DNA of 12,619 bases from assembly GCA_046728935.1 (NCBI GenBank), contig JBKPFS010000126.1:1-12619 (forward strand), read 5' to 3'. Positions 1-6,004 of this stretch are shown one piece after another (the first letter of the stretch is position 1; every line of letters starts with the position of its first letter). The notes under the pieces were generated by a model. It was not told the origin of the DNA, did not search any database, and saw nothing but the letters and a program-made list of their open reading frames with translations. The position numbers were made by a program, and so were the translations under genes. The stretch is from DATAFO01 sp046728935 (GTDB lineage: Bacteria; Actinomycetota; Thermoleophilia; Solirubrobacterales; 70-9).

Positions 1-287
1 CGCCTCTCCTGCTCGAGCGCCATCTGCACCGGGGACACGCCGTCGTCGAAGCTGGTCTGCTGGCCCTTGATGTCGGGGATCCGCACCTCCTCGTCGACGT
101 CGAGCAGGTACTGGATCATCATCATCGCGTGCGTTCGCTCCTCCGCCGCCTGCCGGTAGAAGAACCCGGCGAGGCGGGGCAGCGTCTCGGCGTCGTAGTA
201 GACGGCGGCGCCGATGTATTGCATCGCGGCGCTGAACTCGTTTGCGATCTGGTCGTTGAGCGCGGCGGGGAACGACTTCTCTGGCAT
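1..287 (-). CDS. Ferritin, N-terminal part (runs off the window)
   Basis: Non-haem bacterial ferritin, an iron-storage protein that oxidises Fe(II) at a dinuclear ferroxidase centre inside each four-helix subunit and stores the mineral in a 24-subunit shell. The 95 codons present cover helices A and B and the start of the long loop and helix C. Ferroxidase ligands are visible at E17 (in NEFSA), Y24, E49-E50 and H53 (in EERTH), and E94 (in LEQE), with the same numbering as I recall for E. coli FtnA. An ATG three codons in (287) is preferred over the ATG at 293, because GAAGGG lies 6 nt before the former and directly abuts the latter. The rest of the gene lies left of the window. The preceding gene on this strand is the enolase-like gene, 120 nt upstream. 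It could be called FtnA-like or Ftn; the family is not in doubt. Confidence 0.92.
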   Translation of the reverse strand, partial: MPEKSFPAALNDQIANEFSAAMQYIGAAVYYDAETLPRLAGFFYRQAAEERTHAMMMIQYLLDVDEEVRIPDIKGQQTSFDDGVSPVQMALEQER

Positions 288-300
288 CTTCATCCCTTCG

Positions 301-353
301 GCTTCGGCTTTTCGCTGACGCTAGCGAAATCCCCGAATTCGGCTTTCCGAAGC
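301..353. promoter_or_regulatory. Structured inverted repeats upstream of ferritin
   Basis: The 120-nt gap between the enolase-like stop and the ferritin start holds nested inverted repeats. TTTCGCT (310-316) and AGCGAAA (323-329) form a 7-bp stem with a 6-nt loop. GCTTCGG (301-307) and CCGAAGC (347-353) pair around it, and TTCGG/CCGAA (338-342/347-351) is an alternative short hairpin. None is followed by a T-run on either strand, so a classical terminator is not supported. The position, 14-66 nt upstream of the ferritin ATG, fits an operator or a structured leader. I see no match to the IdeR consensus as I know it. Confidence 0.35.
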
Positions 354-407
354 GGGTCTTAGGCCGTCCTACGTAAATCCCTCGAACGGAACATGCTGCT
401 TTCGCGG

Positions 408-1508
408 CTAAAGCCGCTCACCGACAGTCTCCGCCCAGCGAAACCCGGTCTCGCTCGGCAGCGGATCCATCGGGCTCGTCGCGAGCCCGTCGGGGACCGC
501 GGGGTCGTTGTAGCCCGAGGGCGCGACGTCGTTGGGGGTGTCCGGGTGAAACAGCGAGGCGAGGTACTGGACCTGGCCCCGACCGATCCCCTGCTCGCCC
601 TGGCCGCCGCCATAGATCCGAATCCCCTCGCGTTCGCAGTGCTCGTAGACGCTCGTCAGCTCGCGCAGCGAGCCGAACCTCGAGGGCTTCGAATTGACGG
701 CCCGCGGCTGACGCTCGAGCGCCTCGATGTCGGCGAGCGAGTGAAGGGGCGCGTCCCAGGTGATCCGATCCGCGTGCGGTTCGAGCACCGGCCGGGTCTC
801 GTCGTCGAGATCGGGATCCTCGAGGTAGGCGTCAGGGAAGGCCTCGGCGACGCTGCGATACAGCTCGGGATCGGTCTCGACGTCCACCGGCGTGCCGCGG
901 TAGAGCCCCTTCAGGTCGAGCACGTCGACCTGCGCGATCTCGACCAGCTCGTCGATCAGCTCGTCGTCCCAGTCGTTCTCCGGGTCGAGCTTGAAGCGCA
1001 GGCCCGGGTACTTTGCGAGTCGCTTCCTGACTGGCTCGGTCGTCGAGCGGCTCTCCTCTTCGCCGAAGGTGGAGAGCCGGGTCGAGCAGACGAAGTTGAG
1101 GGGGCTCGGGTCGCGCTCCACCGCCTCCCAGAGCGCGAGCCCGTTCTGCCGCAGGGCGAGGTCGAGCGCGGCCGACTCGTACGCCCAGCGACGGTAGTGG
1201 CGCGACGCCTCGCGCTCGGGCGGGGCGCCCGGGAAGAGGTCCAGCTCGCCGACGAGCTCGCAGAGGTCGCCCAGCGTCCCGGACCCGGTGAAGTCGTGCG
1301 CTGGGCCGGCGTCGCGGTGCGCGACGTGGTCGAGCACGTCGTAGACGACGTCCTCCCCGATCCCTTCCTGGCCATCGCCGTGGAGGTGGATGACCGTCGA
1401 GGGGCGGGTGAACTCACCATAGGCGCGGTCGTGTCCGGAGAGCTCGTAGCAGTCGATTCGGATCGGCAGTTCGGCGATGCGGTCGTATGCACCCATGGCG
1501 GCGGACAC
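408..1508 (-). CDS. Enolase-superfamily enzyme, substrate unknown
   Basis: Member of the enolase superfamily (muconate lactonising enzyme/o-succinylbenzoate synthase/dipeptide epimerase type), which abstracts a proton next to a carboxylate held on Mg2+. Up to 366 residues, the usual length. Residues 1-130 are the capping domain; the rest is the barrel. In the barrel I see RFK (R171, K173) at strand 2, the metal ligands D198 (in LDLKG), E230 (in YLEDP) and D252 (in ITWD), and the second lysine K274 in VNSKPSR, followed by the GIGR loop at 307-310. One lysine on each face is the pattern of racemases/epimerases and syn-elimination enzymes. No menaquinone, muconate or peptide genes are nearby, so no substrate can be assigned. 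The start is uncertain: GTG at 1508 or ATG at 1496 (MGAYDR), neither with a good ribosome site. Antisense reading frames over this gene are shadows. Confidence 0.85.
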   Translation of the reverse strand: MSAAMGAYDRIAELPIRIDCYELSGHDRAYGEFTRPSTVIHLHGDGQEGIGEDVVYDVLDHVAHRDAGPAHDFTGSGTLGDLCELVGELDLFPGAPPEREASRHYRRWAYESAALDLALRQNGLALWEAVERDPSPLNFVCSTRLSTFGEEESRSTTEPVRKRLAKYPGLRFKLDPENDWDDELIDELVEIAQVDVLDLKGLYRGTPVDVETDPELYRSVAEAFPDAYLEDPDLDDETRPVLEPHADRITWDAPLHSLADIEALERQPRAVNSKPSRFGSLRELTSVYEHCEREGIRIYGGGQGEQGIGRGQVQYLASLFHPDTPNDVAPSGYNDPAVPDGLATSPMDPLPSETGFRWAETVGERL

Positions 1509-1510
1509 TA

Positions 1511-1535
1511 GCGAGGCCGATCCGCCGGGCCTCGC
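1511..1535. promoter_or_regulatory. Inverted repeat in divergent promoter region (operator candidate)
   Basis: GCGAGGCC (1511-1518) and GGCCTCGC (1528-1535) are exact reverse complements separated by 9 nt. The repeat occupies most of the 60-nt gap between the divergent enolase-like and Mth938 genes, just upstream of the candidate -10 box for the latter. This is the spacing of a dimeric regulator site able to act on both genes. It could also be a chance GC-rich repeat. Confidence 0.35.
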
Positions 1536-1539
1536 GAGT

Positions 1540-1545
1540 TACGAT
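1540..1545 (+). promoter_or_regulatory. Candidate -10 box for the Mth938-domain gene
   Basis: TACGAT resembles the -10 consensus in 4 of 6 positions and sits 23 nt before the ATG at 1569, which would give a short leader that still includes the ribosome site. No recognisable -35 box lies 17 nt upstream; that position is covered by the inverted repeat. Confidence 0.3.
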
Positions 1546-1557
1546 CGGGTCTCCGTT

Positions 1558-1563
1558 GAGGGG
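1558..1563 (+). promoter_or_regulatory. Ribosome binding site deciding the 1569 start
   Basis: GAGGGG ends 5 nt before the ATG at 1569. A second in-frame ATG at 1599 has no comparable site, so 1569 is taken as the start. Confidence 0.6.
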
Positions 1564-1568
1564 CATTC

Positions 1569-1949
1569 ATGCCCCGCAACAGGCGTGTGAGCGATTTGAT
1601 GTCCAGGATCACCAACTACGAGTTCGGCCGGATCAGGGTCGACGGGAAGGAGCACACCCGCGACGTGATCGTCACCCCGAATCGGGTGGTCGGCGACTGG
1701 TGGCGCCGCGACGGTCATTCGCTCGTGATCGAGGATCTCGATGACGTGGTCGACGACCTGCCCCAGCGGCTGATCGTCGGCTGCGGGCACGACGGTCGGC
1801 TGCGGCCCGATCCGAGCGTGGCCGAGGCCCTTGCGCGGCGCGGCGTCGAGATGGAGGCGCTCCCGACCACCGACGCGGTGCGCCGCTACTCCGAGCTCGA
1901 GGCGGAGAATCCCGCGGCGGTCGCCGCCGCTCTCCACCTCACCTGCTGA
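1569..1949 (+). CDS. Mth938-domain (DUF498) protein
   Basis: Small protein of 126 residues that is nearly all one Mth938/DUF498 domain (the fold of human AAMDC and NDUFAF3). Recognisable stretches are ITNYEFGRIRVDG near residue 14, TRDVIV and VVGDWWRRDGH near 30-49, the GCGHDG turn near 72-77, and the C-terminal VAAALHLTC, which is highly characteristic. The biochemical role of bacterial members is not established; the eukaryotic relatives act in mitochondrial complex I assembly or adipogenesis, which says little here. It has its own strong ribosome site and candidate promoter, is divergent from the enolase-like gene, and ends in a hairpin shared with the converging flavodoxin-fold gene. Family call is firm; function unknown. 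Confidence 0.9.
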   Translation: MPRNRRVSDLMSRITNYEFGRIRVDGKEHTRDVIVTPNRVVGDWWRRDGHSLVIEDLDDVVDDLPQRLIVGCGHDGRLRPDPSVAEALARRGVEMEALPTTDAVRRYSELEAENPAAVAAALHLTC

Positions 1950-1987
1950 GCGGCGCCGACGGGTCCGCGCCGACCCGTCGGCTCAGC
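1945..1987. terminator. Bidirectional hairpin between converging genes
   Basis: GCCGACGGGTC (1955-1965) and GACCCGTCGGC (1972-1982) form a perfect 11-bp stem with a 6-nt loop. The stem resumes as GCTGA (1945-1949) with TCAGC (1983-1987) across a 5-nt one-sided bulge, so it includes both stop codons: TGA 1947-1949 on plus and TGA 1983-1985 on minus. There is no T-run, which is common in GC-rich actinobacteria. It fills the whole 33-nt gap. Confidence 0.75.
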
Positions 1988-2741
1988 GGTGCTCGGGATT
2001 GGGGAAGTCGAAGCGGCAGCCCGCCTCCCACTCCGAGCGCTGGTTTCCGTGCGCGGGGATGCCGCCGGCGTCCTTCAGCATCCGCGCCAGGTGGAGCAGG
2101 TTCCAGGTCATGAAGGTCGTGTTGCGATTGGTGAAGTCGTTCATCGGGCCGCCGGACCCCTCGTCGAGGTAGGAGGGCCCCGGGCCGGCCTCGCCGATCC
2201 AGCCGGCGTCGGCCTGGGGCGGGATCACGTAGCCGAGGTGCTGAAGCGCGTAGAGCGTCTCGAGCGCGCAGTGCTTGATTCCGTCCTCGTTGCCGGTCAC
2301 CAGGCAGCCGCCGACGCGGCCGTAGTAGGCGTACTGGCCGGCGTCGTTCAGCAGGTGCGAGTTGCCGTACAGGCGCTCGATGATCTTGGTGCAGACCGAG
2401 GCCTTCTCGCCGAGCCAGATCGGCATCCCGAGCACGAGGATGTCGGCGGCCATCACGCCCTCGAAGATCTCCGGCCACTCGTCCTTCTCCCAGCCGTGCT
2501 CGGTCATGTCGGGCCAGACCCCGGTGGCGATGTCGTGGTCGATCGCCCTGACGTGATCGACCTCGACGCCGTTTCGCCGCATGATCTCCATCGAGATGTC
2601 CATCAGCCCCTGGGTGTGGGATTGATCGGGGCTTCGCTTGAGAGTGCAGTTGATGAACAGGGCGCGCAGATCCGAGTAGTCGGTCTCGCTCGACTCGACC
2701 ATCTCGATCTGGCGCTCGTTGAGTAGGGCTCGATCGTTCAC
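1983..2741 (-). CDS. Flavodoxin-fold NAD(P)H-dependent FMN reductase family protein
   Basis: 252-residue flavodoxin-fold protein of the NADPH-dependent FMN reductase family, a cytoplasmic flavoprotein that passes electrons from NAD(P)H to FMN and an unknown acceptor. After a 25-residue N-terminal extension, strand 1 reads RALFINCT, followed by the FMN-phosphate loop LKRSPDQSHT (34-43), the LGMPIWLG motif before the second flavin-contact loop, and GGCLVTGNEDG with a following helix. The 120-200 region and the C-terminal tail carry several aromatic residues (WIGEAG, TFMTWNLLH). The start is fixed at GTG 2741 by AGGAGGAG two bases upstream; an apparent extension to 3458 runs antisense through the next gene and is rejected. 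It is divergent from the dehydrogenase gene across 93 nt. The electron acceptor cannot be told from sequence. Confidence 0.85.
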   Translation of the reverse strand: MNDRALLNERQIEMVESSETDYSDLRALFINCTLKRSPDQSHTQGLMDISMEIMRRNGVEVDHVRAIDHDIATGVWPDMTEHGWEKDEWPEIFEGVMAADILVLGMPIWLGEKASVCTKIIERLYGNSHLLNDAGQYAYYGRVGGCLVTGNEDGIKHCALETLYALQHLGYVIPPQADAGWIGEAGPGPSYLDEGSGGPMNDFTNRNTTFMTWNLLHLARMLKDAGGIPAHGNQRSEWEAGCRFDFPNPEHR

Positions 2742-2743
2742 GT

Positions 2744-2751
2744 CTCCTCCT
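2744..2751 (-). promoter_or_regulatory. Strong ribosome binding site for the FMN reductase gene
   Basis: Read on the minus strand, AGGAGGAG ends two bases before the GTG at 2741, with core GGAGG at 4 nt spacing. It is the best Shine-Dalgarno match in the window and selects GTG 2741 over the ATG 13 codons further in. Confidence 0.75.
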
Positions 2752-2819
2752 GGGTCTGGGTGGTGTCCTGATGTGCCGGCGGCGACCGTACCGTTACGCG
2801 CCAGTTGTGCTGGGGCGGA

Positions 2820-2825
2820 TATGCT
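2820..2825 (+). promoter_or_regulatory. Candidate -10 box, possibly for a leaderless mRNA
   Basis: TATGCT lies 9 nt before the ATG at 2835, the distance from a -10 box to a transcription start. No ribosome site lies at usable spacing before this ATG (GGGGCGGA is 15 nt away). Together these suggest a leaderless transcript, which is common in actinobacteria. No clear -35 box. Confidence 0.3.
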
Positions 2826-2834
2826 CGCCGTTTC

Positions 2835-3845
2835 ATGAAGCAACTGACGTTCGTTCGGCCCAGCGAGCTCGAGTGGCGGGAGGTTCCCGAGCCGAAGCTT
2901 CGGGACGACGTCGAGGCCCTGGCGCGGCCGGTCGCTGTCGCCACCTGCGACCTCGACCTCGCCCTCGTCCGCGGCGCCGCCCCGGCCGGCAGGGAGTTCG
3001 CGTTCGGCCACGAGGGGGTCGCCGAGGTGGTCGAGGTCGGGGACGACGTCGGCACGGTGGCGCCGGGGATGCTTGTCAGCGTCCCGTTTCAGATCTCCTG
3101 CGGCCAGTGTCGCCGCTGTCAGCGCGGCGAGACCGGCAACTGCGAATCGGTCGAGTTCCTGTCCAGCTACGGCCTCCCGCTCGGCCCCGATTACGGCGGG
3201 CTGGTCTCGGACCTCGTCCGGGTTCCGTTCGCCGACGCGATGCTGGTGCCGGTGCCCGAGGGCATCGAGCCGGCGGCGATCGCGAGCCTCTCCGACAACA
3301 TCCCCGACGCGTGGCGCACGGTCGGGCCCCAGCTCGAGGCCGAGCCGGGCTCGACCGTCCTCATCTGCGCCGGCGCGGGCTCGATCGCCCTCTACGCGGC
3401 GGCGATCGCCGTCGTCCTGGGCTCCGAGCGGGTCGACTTCGCCGGCGGGCGGCCGCACGAGCGCGAGCTCGCGGAGCGACTGGGCGCGAACCTAGTCGAC
3501 GAGGAGTTCCCCAAGCGCCTCGGGCCGTACCCGATCACCGTCGACGCCAGCAGCGACAAGCGGGGGCTCGGGTGCGCGCTTCGCTCGACCGAGGCCGACG
3601 GGATCTGCACCTCGATCGGGATCTACTTCGAGCCCGAGACCCCGGTGCCCCTGCTGGAGATGTACACGAACGGGATCCGCTTCCACACCGGCCGCGTCCA
3701 CGCCCGCCCGGCGATGGAGCCGCTCCTCGAGCTCGTCCGCGCCGGCGCCTTGCGGCCCGAGCTCGTCACGCGCGAGACGGCCGACTGGGACGACGCGGCT
3801 GAGGCCGTCGCGGCCCACTCCGGCAAGCTCGTGATCTCGCGCTAG
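2835..3845 (+). CDS. Zinc-dependent medium-chain alcohol dehydrogenase-like protein
   Basis: 336-residue medium-chain dehydrogenase/reductase, which would oxidise an alcohol or polyol (or reduce the carbonyl) with NAD(P). The GroES-like N-terminal domain carries the catalytic zinc residues C38 (in ATCDLD) and H59-E60 (in GHEG). The structural zinc cysteines are complete: C89, C92, C95 and C103 (in SCGQCRRC...GNC). The Rossmann domain begins near residue 172 with TVLICAGAGSIAL. The glycine pattern is GAGSIA rather than the more usual GxGxxG. No close substrate family is recognised; glucose/sorbitol-type and formaldehyde-type are both possible. ATG 2835 is chosen because conserved N-terminal strand residues start there; a GTG-like extension to 2805 adds nothing family-like. 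Its stop codon abuts that of the converging M20 gene with no base between. Confidence 0.85.
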   Translation: MKQLTFVRPSELEWREVPEPKLRDDVEALARPVAVATCDLDLALVRGAAPAGREFAFGHEGVAEVVEVGDDVGTVAPGMLVSVPFQISCGQCRRCQRGETGNCESVEFLSSYGLPLGPDYGGLVSDLVRVPFADAMLVPVPEGIEPAAIASLSDNIPDAWRTVGPQLEAEPGSTVLICAGAGSIALYAAAIAVVLGSERVDFAGGRPHERELAERLGANLVDEEFPKRLGPYPITVDASSDKRGLGCALRSTEADGICTSIGIYFEPETPVPLLEMYTNGIRFHTGRVHARPAMEPLLELVRAGALRPELVTRETADWDDAAEAVAAHSGKLVISR

Positions 3846-5093
3846 CTAGAGGTCAGCCGCCAGCACCCGGTTCGCCAGCACACCGAAGGCCTCGATCGCG
3901 GTCGCGAGGTCGGCCTCGGATGTGTCCTCCTCCTTCGCGTGGCTGATGCCGCCGATCGACGACACGAACATCATCGCCGCGGGGAGCACACGCGCCACCT
4001 CTGCCGCGTCGTGGAGAGCGCCGCTCGTGAGCGCCCGCTCGCGCCCGCCCGCCTCCCGGACGACCTCCTGTGCCAGCGCGACCAGGCGCTCGTCGAAGGG
4101 GATGGGGTCGATCCGCCAGACGAGCTCGCTGGTGACCTCGCAGCCGTGCTTCGACGCGGCCTGTTCGCCGAACAGGAGCGCCTCGGCGAGCATCGCCGCG
4201 AGCGCCGCTGGATCGGGATTGCGAAGGTCGACCATCAGCTCCGCCTCGCCCGCGACCGCGGTGGGGATGCCGGGACGAAGCGTGAGCACCCCAGTGGTCG
4301 CCACGCCCTGGTTTCGCGCTGCGACGCCCTCGATCCGAAGTGCGGCCTCGGCGGCCGCGAGCCCGGCGTCGCGGCGGGCCTCCATCGGCGTCGTGCCGGC
4401 GTGTGACGTCTGGCCCGTGAGGCGAAGGCGATGGCGCTCGACCCCCGCGCATCCCGCGACCGCCGCGACGGAGGCCCCCTCCGCCTCGAGCACCGGTCCC
4501 TGCTCGATGTGGAGCTCGAGGTAGGCGAGGGGCGTGGAGATCGGCTGCTCCAGGTCGTGCTCGAGGACGGCTTCGACGTTCACTCCGTTCTCGCCCAGGA
4601 CCTCGCGGAGCGTGCGACCGTCCGCGTCGGTCAGGTCGGCGATCCGCTTCGGGTCGAGGCTGCCCGAGAACGCCGAGCTGCCGAAGAGGCTGCGCCCGAA
4701 TCGTGCGCCCTCCTCGTCGGCCCAATCGACGAGCGCGAGAGTCCGCGGCGGCCGCTCCCCCGCCTCAGCCCACGCGCGCAGCACCCCGAGCGCCGCCATC
4801 ACCCCGAGCGCGCCGTCGAGCCAACCGCCGTCCGGCACCGAGTCGACGTGCGACCCGAGGGCCAGACCGGGGTCGGACTCTCCGCGAAGCCAGGCCCAGA
4901 CGTTGCCGGCGGGATCGCGCTCGGAGGGGAGTCCGATCTCGTCCAGCAGCTCCGCGAGGAACTCGCGCGCCGCGCGCCACTCCTCGCCCCAGCAGAGCCG
5001 GCGGGCGCCGTCCGGGCCCCCGGTCCGCGCGTCAAGCTCGCGCAGGTCGGCGATCACCCTGGCGGCGTCGACCGCCGGCCCTTCGCCGCTCAC
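3846..5093 (-). CDS. M20-family carbamoyl hydrolase (hydantoinase/carbamoylase type)
   Basis: 415-residue metal-dependent amidohydrolase of the M20 N-carbamoyl-L-amino-acid hydrolase/allantoate amidohydrolase/beta-ureidopropionase group, which cleaves a ureido group to amine, CO2 and ammonia. The two-metal site is complete: H82 (GSHVDSV), D93 (LDGALG), E126-E127 (DEEGARF), H194 (LELHIEQGP) and H385 (GISHAKEE). H230 (SHAGTTPM) and R290 (VDLRNPD) of the lid domain are kept. The Asn of the usual family motif PNxxNVIPG, which helps bind the substrate carboxylate, aligns with T277 in RPGIPTAVAG. That departure would suit a substrate lacking the amino-acid carboxylate, such as N-carbamoylputrescine; this is inference from remembered family motifs. 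The GTG start overlaps the upstream stop by 4 bases (GTGA), so translation is coupled. Third gene of the operon. Confidence 0.88.
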   Translation of the reverse strand: MSGEGPAVDAARVIADLRELDARTGGPDGARRLCWGEEWRAAREFLAELLDEIGLPSERDPAGNVWAWLRGESDPGLALGSHVDSVPDGGWLDGALGVMAALGVLRAWAEAGERPPRTLALVDWADEEGARFGRSLFGSSAFSGSLDPKRIADLTDADGRTLREVLGENGVNVEAVLEHDLEQPISTPLAYLELHIEQGPVLEAEGASVAAVAGCAGVERHRLRLTGQTSHAGTTPMEARRDAGLAAAEAALRIEGVAARNQGVATTGVLTLRPGIPTAVAGEAELMVDLRNPDPAALAAMLAEALLFGEQAASKHGCEVTSELVWRIDPIPFDERLVALAQEVVREAGGRERALTSGALHDAAEVARVLPAAMMFVSSIGGISHAKEEDTSEADLATAIEAFGVLANRVLAADL

Positions 5094-6004
5094 GGCGGCC
5101 CTACGCGCTCCCGCCGAAGCGCCTGCCCGAGGCAGTGGGCTCCGCCGCCGCCGAGGGTGAACATCTCGAGGTCGGGGTCGTAGACCTCGAGGCCATGGGC
5201 GCGAAGCCGCTGGTTGAGCGTCCGGGCGCGCGCGGGCGAGAGCACGCGCTCGGCGCCGAGCGCCATCGCGTTGGCGCCCAGCCGGAAGGCGTCCTCCGGG
5301 GCGACCTCGATGAGCTCGAACCCCTTGCCGCGAAGCCAGGCGACCAGCTCGCGCGTGAGCATCTCCACGCACGCGACCGCGAGGCGGTCCGCGAGGATCG
5401 CCAGCAGCACGTCGATGTGGACGAAGCGTCCGGGAAACCGCTCCACGCGGGCCTCCCAGCCGAGCTCCTCGTACCAGCTCTCGAGCTGGCGGGCCGCGGG
5501 CTCCTGCGTCCGCTCCCCCCCGCAGCCGATCACCACCGATCCGGGCTCGACGATCATCACGTCGCCTCCCTCGAGGGCTGCGGCGGTCACCATCCTCCAG
5601 ATCGGGATCCCGGCCCCCTGGTAGAAGCCGATCACCGGCGCGTACTCGCCCCGCCGCCACCACTGCCGAAGCTGGGTCACGACGGCGCCCTCGGGGGTGG
5701 TCAGGCTCGAGTCCCGCGCGAACACCTGGTACGGCAGCGCCGGATCGGCCTCGAGGAAGTGACAGCGAACGCCGGCGTCCTCGTAGGCGGCGACCATGTC
5801 GCGATGCTGGCGGATGGCCGCGGCCCGGTCGTAACGCCGCCCGCTCTTCAGGGTCGCGCGTGAGATCTCGCTGGTCTCGAGCCAGCGGAAGTTGTCCGGC
5901 GGGGACAGCAGGACGTCGTGCAGCCGGCCGTGCTCGGAGTCGACGCCCCACGGGATCGGGCTCGCCTCGGCCTCCGGGTCCATCGGCATCGGCGCGCCGG
6001 TCAT
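5090..6004 (-). CDS. DDAH/arginine-deiminase-family amidinohydrolase
   Basis: 304-residue member of the guanidino-group modifying superfamily (dimethylarginine dimethylaminohydrolase/arginine deiminase side), which hydrolyses a guanidine through a cysteine thiouronium intermediate. Catalytic residues are all recognisable: D98 in FARDSS, the EGGD motif with E145 and D148, H196 and D198 in FVHID, and the nucleophile C291 in GGGGAHC near the C-terminus. FRLGANAMALG (240-250) is also typical. It is not the agmatine deiminase family (AguA, PF04371) as I know it, yet its position between a decarboxylase and a carbamoyl hydrolase suggests arginine, agmatine or a methylated arginine as substrate. ATG 6004 overlaps the upstream TGA by 4 bases (ATGA) and its own stop overlaps the next GTG the same way. 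Family is firm, substrate open. Confidence 0.88.
   Translation of the reverse strand: MTGAPMPMDPEAEASPIPWGVDSEHGRLHDVLLSPPDNFRWLETSEISRATLKSGRRYDRAAAIRQHRDMVAAYEDAGVRCHFLEADPALPYQVFARDSSLTTPEGAVVTQLRQWWRRGEYAPVIGFYQGAGIPIWRMVTAAALEGGDVMIVEPGSVVIGCGGERTQEPAARQLESWYEELGWEARVERFPGRFVHIDVLLAILADRLAVACVEMLTRELVAWLRGKGFELIEVAPEDAFRLGANAMALGAERVLSPARARTLNQRLRAHGLEVYDPDLEMFTLGGGGAHCLGQALRRERVGPP

Noticed and set aside
393..1511. 372-codon open frame on the plus strand
   Set aside because: It is antisense to the enolase-superfamily gene, whose protein has a full set of family motifs. The plus frame gives low-complexity Arg/Val/Glu-rich sequence without any recognisable domain.
2742..3458. N-terminal extension of the FMN reductase, making a 491-residue protein
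   Set aside because: The extension is antisense to the zinc dehydrogenase gene and compositionally biased. A strong ribosome site directly before GTG 2741 marks the real start.
3842..3849. CTAGCTAG palindrome as a regulatory site
   Set aside because: It is explained by two back-to-back TAG stop codons on opposite strands.
4703..5863. 386-codon open frame on the plus strand across two operon genes
   Set aside because: Antisense to two genes with intact catalytic motifs; sequence is Arg/Pro/Ala-rich and matches nothing.
5094..5951. Fusion of the M20 hydrolase to a 286-residue N-terminal region
   Set aside because: The extra region is an out-of-frame reading of the DDAH-like gene, rich in Arg and Ala. 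The GTGA overlap at 5090-5093 gives a natural start with all M20 motifs downstream.
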